In this document: positions 58,925-64,000 of the stretch, piece after piece
Position numbering within the stretch: the stretch's first letter is position 1
How the letters are laid out: the number at the start of each line of letters is the position of its first letter
Origin: an uncultured Erythrobacter sp.
GTDB taxonomy: Bacteria; Pseudomonadota; Alphaproteobacteria; Sphingomonadales; Sphingomonadaceae
Length of the DNA: 64,000 nt
Direction of reading: 5' to 3'
NCBI GenBank assembly: GCA_947503155.1
Contig: CANNCL010000003.1
Location: forward strand, 248,001-312,000
Position numbers and translations under genes: made by a program
The notes under the pieces: model-generated
Database searches by the model: none
Told to the model about the DNA's origin: nothing
Seen by the model: only the letters and a program-made list of their open reading frames with translations

Positions 58925-60967
58925 ATGATCGCTGAACTCGGATTAGCAGCCCTGTGGCTATCGACCGCGCTTGCCGTGTTACAGATGGTTTCAGGCGCGA
59001 TGGGCATGCGAGACGGCGCCAATTCGCCATTCGCGATATACGCGCGCCCGGCCGCGGTTGTGCAAGCGTTTCTCGCTGTGCTGGCGTTCTTCCTATTGCT
59101 TTACGCTTTTGCGGTCACCGATCTTTCGATCAAACTGGTCGCGACAAATTCGCATTCGGCAAAGCCGCTTATTTACAAACTGACCGGCACTTGGGGCAAT
59201 CACGAAGGGTCGATGCTGCTGTGGGTCGGCGTGCTCGCGCTATCTGGCGGCTTGCTCGCGGGGATGGAGCGGCGGCTGCCTGAAAAGACCATGAGCGCTA
59301 CTTTGGCGGTGCAAGGTTTTGTGGCGCTTGGTTTCTACGCCTTTTTGTTGCTGTCCTCGAACCCGTTTGAACGCTTGCCAATACCTGCGGTTGAAGGCGG
59401 CGGTCTCAATCCGTTGCTTCAGGACATCGGCCTCGCGATCCATCCGCCTACGCTTTATATCGGCTATGTTGGCCTGTCCGTGGCGTTCAGCTTAGCAATG
59501 GGTGCGCTGATTACTCGGCAAGTTACCCCTGATTTTGCAAAAGTCCTGCGCCCGTGGGTGCTGGGTGCTTGGGTGTTCCTGACATTTGGCATCACGGCGG
59601 GGTCTTACTGGGCTTATTACGAACTGGGCTGGGGCGGCTGGTGGTTTTGGGATCCGGTGGAGAATGCTTCGCTGATGCCGTGGCTGGCGGCGACGGCGCT
59701 GCTGCATTCGGTCAGCGTATTGGCTGCGCGCGATGCTTTGCGGACATGGACCATCATGCTGGGTGTGCTGGCATTTTCGATGTCGATGCTCGGGACGTTC
59801 CTGGTGCGCTCCGGCGTTTTGACCAGCGTCCATGCGTTCGCTGTCGATCCTGAGCGGGGAAGCTTTATCCTCGCGCTGCTTGGCCTGTATATTGGCGGGG
59901 CCCTGGTGATATTCGCCCTTCGAGCAGGCAGTATTTCAGAAGGCAAACGCTTTACTGTGACTAGCCGCGAAGGCGCGTTGGTGTTTAACAATGTGATGCT
60001 GTCGGCAATCCTTGCGATCGTGCTGCTCGGCACGCTCTACCCGCTTTTGACCGAGGCGTTTGATGTGCGTGTTAGCGTCGGGCCGCCTTACTTCAATCCA
60101 GCGGGCGCTATTTTTGCGATCCCGATGTTTGTGGTGATGGCAATTGGCCCATTGCTACGGTGGAAGGATGACAAGCCAGCGCGCATTCAATTTGAACTGG
60201 CTTTGCTTGCGTCGGTCGTGATCGCGGTCATCGCGTTGGTGGCGATCTTTGGTGATTATAGCATTTTGGCGGTGCTTGGCTTGGCGCTTTCAATTGCGCT
60301 TGCGATTGCGGCGCTTTTGCCTTTGAGGGGGCGCAATATTCGCAGGGTGCCGGTGGCGACTTGGGGCATGATATGTGCGCATTTCGGTATCGCAGTCGCC
60401 TTGTTCGGGATGGCTAGTGAAAGCGCGTTTACGAGCGAAAAGCTTGCCGCTGTTGCTCCGGGAGACACCGTTGAGGTGGCCGGTTGGAACATTCAAATGG
60501 AAAGCGTCGATCCCGTCGCTGGACCCAATTGGACCGCAATCGAAGCGCGCATCTTGGCGGCGCGCGGGGACGAAGAACCCACCATTCTGGCGCCGCAATC
60601 CCGCAATTTCTGGTCCCCGCCTCAACCCACCAGCGAAAGTGCGCTGATCACCCGCTGGGATGGTCAATTATACGTGGTGATCGGCGATCAAGCCGGGACG
60701 GACGCGAATGGCAACAATCGCTGGCAATTGCGGGTGTGGTGGAAACCGTTTGTGACCTTCATTTGGTATGGCGGATTGTTGGTCGCTTTTGGCGGCATCC
60801 TTTCGATTGCGGGCCGTGTCCGTGTGGATTTGAAACGCCGCAAAGCGGTGGAGATGGGTAAGGAGCGCCGCGAAGACATGGATGCGTTGGCAGAGGGCGA
60901 TGCGATTGATGGAAAAGGCGGGACGGGCGGGAACACCAGTGCCGCTGAGCCGGAGCCTGCTGAATAA
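58925..60967 (+). CDS. ccmF: Heme lyase CcmF
   Basis: 680 residues, about 15 helices. WWD motif WAYYELGWGGWWFWDPVENASLMPW; conserved WGNHEGSMLLWVG and VHAFAVDPERGSFI. It joins heme to apocytochrome CxxCH motifs. The acidic C-terminal tail is low complexity. Overlaps ccmG by one base (TAATG). Confidence 0.97.
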   Translation: MIAELGLAALWLSTALAVLQMVSGAMGMRDGANSPFAIYARPAAVVQAFLAVLAFFLLLYAFAVTDLSIKLVATNSHSAKPLIYKLTGTWGNHEGSMLLWVGVLALSGGLLAGMERRLPEKTMSATLAVQGFVALGFYAFLLLSSNPFERLPIPAVEGGGLNPLLQDIGLAIHPPTLYIGYVGLSVAFSLAMGALITRQVTPDFAKVLRPWVLGAWVFLTFGITAGSYWAYYELGWGGWWFWDPVENASLMPWLAATALLHSVSVLAARDALRTWTIMLGVLAFSMSMLGTFLVRSGVLTSVHAFAVDPERGSFILALLGLYIGGALVIFALRAGSISEGKRFTVTSREGALVFNNVMLSAILAIVLLGTLYPLLTEAFDVRVSVGPPYFNPAGAIFAIPMFVVMAIGPLLRWKDDKPARIQFELALLASVVIAVIALVAIFGDYSILAVLGLALSIALAIAALLPLRGRNIRRVPVATWGMICAHFGIAVALFGMASESAFTSEKLAAVAPGDTVEVAGWNIQMESVDPVAGPNWTAIEARILAARGDEEPTILAPQSRNFWSPPQPTSESALITRWDGQLYVVIGDQAGTDANGNNRWQLRVWWKPFVTFIWYGGLLVAFGGILSIAGRVRVDLKRRKAVEMGKERREDMDALAEGDAIDGKGGTGGNTSAAEPEPAE

Positions 60968-61491
60968 TGCGCCCGATCTATCTCATTCCGCTCGCGCTGT
61001 TTCTGTTTTTCGCCGGGGTCGCTGGCTATCAGCTTACGCAGCCGAAGATGCAGACGATCCCTTCGCAAATGATCGAGGAACCGCTGCCTGAATTCTCGCT
61101 CGCGCCTGCTTTGGAAAATATGCCGGGTGCGTCGCGTTCCGATTTCATTGGCGGCGAACCGCGCTTGCTCAATATCTGGGCGAGCTGGTGCTTGCCGTGT
61201 ATCGCAGAGGCTCCGCATTTGGAGCGGCTTAAGGAAGAAGGCGTCGAGATTATCGGTATTGCCGTGCGCGACAGGCCGGAAGCGGTGGCGGATTTTCTGA
61301 ACCGTTACGGCAATCCGTACACCCGCGTCGGCGCAGATGATATCTCAGCACTCATGCTCGAAATCGGCGCGTCGGGCGTGCCAGAGACCTATGTGATCGA
61401 TGCACAAGGCAACATTCGTTACCAGCACATTGGCGATGTGCGGGCAAACACAGTGCCGCTGCTGCTTGAGCAATTGGAGAATGCGCGATGA
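60967..61491 (+). CDS. ccmG: Thiol:disulfide protein CcmG/DsbE
   Basis: 174 residues: membrane anchor (~5-24), thioredoxin fold with WASWCLPCIAEAP, then GASGVPETYVID. It reduces apocytochrome cysteines before heme attachment. Overlaps ccmH by 4 bases (ATGATG). Confidence 0.96.
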   Translation: MRPIYLIPLALFLFFAGVAGYQLTQPKMQTIPSQMIEEPLPEFSLAPALENMPGASRSDFIGGEPRLLNIWASWCLPCIAEAPHLERLKEEGVEIIGIAVRDRPEAVADFLNRYGNPYTRVGADDISALMLEIGASGVPETYVIDAQGNIRYQHIGDVRANTVPLLLEQLENAR

Positions 61492-61937
61492 TGCGGTTGA
61501 TATTGGCCGCTCTGGCGCTCTTTGCGGCGCCTATAGTTTCGCAATCGGTCTATGCTCAGCAAGCTATGCCCCCGGCGCCATACGCATACGTTCAGCTTGA
61601 AGACCCTGCCTTGGAAGCGGAGGCTGCGGCATTGATGGAGACATTGCGCTGTCTCAAATGCCAATCGCAAAGCATCAATGACAGCGATGCCCCTATGGCG
61701 GGCGATATGCGCCATCAGGTGCGCTCGCGCATTCTGGCAGGCGAAAGTCCCGCACAAATCCGCTCTTGGTTGGTGGAGCGGTACGGCGACTATGTCAGTT
61801 ACGAACCGGAGGTTTCTTCAACCACTTGGCCGCTTTTTGCGATCCCGCTCTTGCTGCTATGCGTGGTCGGGCTTGTTCTGCTCCGGCGGCTGGGCAAGCG
61901 CCGTTCCGATGGCCCTGTTAGTGGGGAGGCAAGCTGA
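61488..61937 (+). CDS. ccmH: Cytochrome c biogenesis protein CcmH
   Basis: 149 residues: signal/anchor, LRCLKCQSQSINDSDAPMAGDMRHQVR with redox CxxC (here C-L-K-C), and a C-terminal helix. The CcmL-type single-domain form, with CcmI as a separate gene. Overlaps ccmI by one base. Confidence 0.95.
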   Translation: MMRLILAALALFAAPIVSQSVYAQQAMPPAPYAYVQLEDPALEAEAAALMETLRCLKCQSQSINDSDAPMAGDMRHQVRSRILAGESPAQIRSWLVERYGDYVSYEPEVSSTTWPLFAIPLLLLCVVGLVLLRRLGKRRSDGPVSGEAS

Positions 61938-62578
61938 TGGGCGGATGGCTCGCAATTTTGTCGCTCACGCTGGTTAGCTTCGCAATCGCTGCCTTTACAT
62001 TGCGCCTGCCGAAAGAAGGGTTCGCCGTGTTCGGCGCTGTCTTGCTTTTGGGTCTCGTGGGTTACGCATGGCAAGGATCGCCCGGACAGCCCGGCAGCCC
62101 GAAAGAACCAGACCTTGCCGTTGATCAGCAATCCGGGGACGAAATGGTAACCGCGCGGCGACAGCTGTTCGATGAAACTGTTCCGAAACCCGATTATCTC
62201 GTCCTGTCCGATGGATTTGCTCGGCGCGGCAAGTTTGGCGATGCCGCAGGCTTGCTGCGCGGCGGTTTGAACGAAAACCCTGACCACCTCGAAGGGTGGC
62301 TGGCGCTAGGCATGGCGCTTACCGGACATGCGGATGGCAATATCACTCCTGCGGCTTTCTACGCGTACGGTAAGGCCCGCGACCTTGATCCTGCCAATCC
62401 CGGCGCGGACTTTTTCCTCGGCTTCTCTTTCCTGCAAACCGGTCAAATCCGCGCGGCGCGCGACACTTGGGCCGGGTTGCTTGAACGTTCACCGGCCGAT
62501 GCCCCTTGGCGTGAAGAGATCGAGGCGCGCGTCGCCCGGCTTGATGAGATGATCGCCAACGCACCGATGTTGCAATAG
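61937..62578 (+). CDS. CcmI-like TPR protein
   Basis: 213 residues: two N-terminal membrane helices (WLAILSLTLVSFAIAAF, FAVFGAVLLLGLVGYAW), then TPR repeats (FARRGKFGDAAGLLRGGLNENPDHLEGWLALGMAL). It fits CcmI, the apocytochrome chaperone of System I. It is shorter than E. coli CcmI/H and ends the operon. Confidence 0.85.
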   Translation: MGGWLAILSLTLVSFAIAAFTLRLPKEGFAVFGAVLLLGLVGYAWQGSPGQPGSPKEPDLAVDQQSGDEMVTARRQLFDETVPKPDYLVLSDGFARRGKFGDAAGLLRGGLNENPDHLEGWLALGMALTGHADGNITPAAFYAYGKARDLDPANPGADFFLGFSFLQTGQIRAARDTWAGLLERSPADAPWREEIEARVARLDEMIANAPMLQ

Positions 62579-62696
62579 TCCCGCGCCGAGACGCCGTTAG
62601 CGCGATGTTGCAGGGGGCACAGTGCGGTGCTAGGTGCCGCGACCTTGGATCGGGCGTGACAGATAAATGCCCAGCCACTCGGGATAGTCGCACTTT

Positions 62697-64000
62697 ATGA
62701 GCGAAACAGCAGCCACTCCGGCCCACCAACCGCCGACCAGCGGTAAAGGCCACAGCGCGTCGAAGAGCGCGCTGGCTGTTGGTGCGATCGGTATCGTGTT
62801 TGGCGATATCGGCACCAGCCCGCTCTATGCTTTCCGCGAAACTTTTGTAGGCCGCGCGACTGTTCAGCTGGATACCGCGCATGTCCTCGGCGTGATCAGT
62901 CTCATTTTCTGGTCGATGACGTTGGTTGTGGCGATCCAATATGTCACGATCCTGATGCGCGCCGATAACAAAGGGCAGGGCGGCAGCCTCGCTCTGGTGG
63001 CGCTAATCTCGCGCAGCCTGTCAAAATCGAAATATGGCTGGGTAGCGATCCTTCTCGGGGTGTTTGCAACGGCGCTATTCTATGGCGACAGCATGATTAC
63101 GCCTGCAATTTCGGTCCTGTCGGCGGTGGAAGGATTGACGGTTGTCGACCCAGGGCTGCAACAATATGTGATCCCGATTGCTCTGGGCCTGCTGGTATTC
63201 CTGTTCGTGCTGCAAAAGCGCGGGACGGCCAAAGTCGGCGCGCTCTTTGCTCCGGTAATGATCGTCTATTTCACCGTCATCGCCGCGCTGGGATTGTGGC
63301 AGATTATCGGCACGCCAGAGATTTTGTGGGCGCTCAACCCATATCACGCGGTCAACTTCTTCATTCTCGATGGCTGGTTCGCTTTTCTCGCCTTGGGCAG
63401 CGTCGTGCTGGCGGTGACCGGTTCAGAGGCGCTTTATTCCGACATGGGGCATTTTGGGCGCGGTCCGATGCGCCTGTCTTGGTTCGGCTTTGTGATGCCA
63501 TGCCTGCTGCTCAATTACTTTGGGCAAGGGGCAATGGTGATCGGTTTGCCGCCAGAGCAAGCCGCCGAAGCCATTCAAAACCCGTTCTTCTTCCTCGCGA
63601 CCGAAGAATGGCGCCTGCCGCTTGTGTTCTTAGCGACCGTTGCGACCTTCATCGCCAGCCAAGCGGTCATTTCCGGCGCGTTCTCGATCACGAGCCAAGC
63701 AATCCAGATGGGCTATATTCCGCGTTTGAAAATCCGGCATACGTCGGAAACAGAAGGCGGCCAGATCTATATTCCAGCGGTCAATTGGGCGCTGATGATC
63801 GCGGTTATCATTCTGGTGCTGACGTTCCAAAATTCTTCCAACCTTGCGAACGCTTATGGCATCGCGGTTACTGGGGCGGTGACGATTGATACGCTCCTGA
63901 TGGCGGTGTTGTTGGTCGGTGTGTGGAAATGGAAGTGGTGGTATGCCGCACCGGTCGTCATCGTCTTCCTGATCGTGGATGGTGCCTACTTTGCCGCGAA
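62697..64000 (+). CDS. kup: Kup potassium transporter, 5' part (3' end outside window)
   Basis: The frame from ATG 62697 stays open to the window edge (434 residues seen of ~640). [68 protein letters not shown] and [29 protein letters not shown] are hallmark Kup/HAK segments, with ~10 helices in the part visible. A low-affinity K+/H+ symporter of the inner membrane. The gap to ccmI is 118 bp. Confidence 0.96.
   Translation, partial: MSETAATPAHQPPTSGKGHSASKSALAVGAIGIVFGDIGTSPLYAFRETFVGRATVQLDTAHVLGVISLIFWSMTLVVAIQYVTILMRADNKGQGGSLALVALISRSLSKSKYGWVAILLGVFATALFYGDSMITPAISVLSAVEGLTVVDPGLQQYVIPIALGLLVFLFVLQKRGTAKVGALFAPVMIVYFTVIAALGLWQIIGTPEILWALNPYHAVNFFILDGWFAFLALGSVVLAVTGSEALYSDMGHFGRGPMRLSWFGFVMPCLLLNYFGQGAMVIGLPPEQAAEAIQNPFFFLATEEWRLPLVFLATVATFIASQAVISGAFSITSQAIQMGYIPRLKIRHTSETEGGQIYIPAVNWALMIAVIILVLTFQNSSNLANAYGIAVTGAVTIDTLLMAVLLVGVWKWKWWYAAPVVIVFLIVDGAYFAA

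Overview
The window is about 60 kb of ordinary chromosome from a high-GC alphaproteobacterium, preceded by about 4 kb of an accessory island. The best guess is the order Sphingomonadales, family Erythrobacteraceae or close to it. The reasons are protein similarity to what I know of that group, the order uppS-cdsA-dxr-rseP-bamA-skp-fabZ with no lpxD, lpxA or lpxB (sphingomonads make glycosphingolipids instead of LPS), an isolated ccmCDEFGHI cluster, and the GTTC-N7-GTTC type of LexA site. The taxonomic call rests on gene content only; I could not run a search.

Positions 1-4058 are an accessory island ending at tRNA-Pro(GGG). It holds the C-terminal end of a tyrosine integrase, a helix-hairpin-helix DNA-glycosylase-like protein translationally coupled to it, a DUF3768 protein, a GNAT acetyltransferase, an unknown protein, and a replication initiator of the HUH endonuclease class with an A/T-rich, palindrome-containing leader. 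This is the most likely place for an undescribed mobile system.

Positions 4.4-26.7 kb are housekeeping: yajC-secD-secF; a glycosyltransferase; a divergent pair of regulators around a clear operator; uracil-DNA glycosylase and the ABC-F protein Uup; SIMPL and PepSY periplasmic proteins; a PhoP/PhoQ-like two-component pair; a lipoprotein; chorismate mutase diverging from a polyprenyl diphosphate synthase; hrpB; an NDUFS4-like complex I subunit; 4.5S SRP RNA; dnaX-ybaB; lon; and an HU gene with a strong terminator.

Positions 26.8-37.3 kb hold a lipoprotein, rlmB, tRNA-Tyr, a run of lipid-flavoured genes (enoyl-reductase-like protein, SDR, lipocalin-like protein, phosphotransferase-like kinase, ketoacyl synthase III), a PAP2-type membrane enzyme, and the phospholipid genes psd and pssA. 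A small membrane-protein gene follows at 37.3-37.6 kb. It lies under two perfect GTTC-N7-GTTC boxes and is a candidate SOS-induced division inhibitor.

Positions 37.9-54.8 kb contain rpsB-tsf, two tandem curlin-repeat (amyloid) genes with near-identical terminator hairpins, a metallophosphoesterase, and the envelope and translation operon pyrH-frr-uppS-cdsA-dxr-rseP-bamA-skp-fabZ, then rpmE. The Skp homologue carries a complete EF-hand loop. Positions 54.9-64 kb contain a prolyl-hydroxylase-like oxygenase, tRNA-His, a leucine-dehydrogenase-like enzyme, the System I cytochrome c maturation operon ccmC to ccmI, and the 5' part of a Kup potassium transporter cut by the window end.
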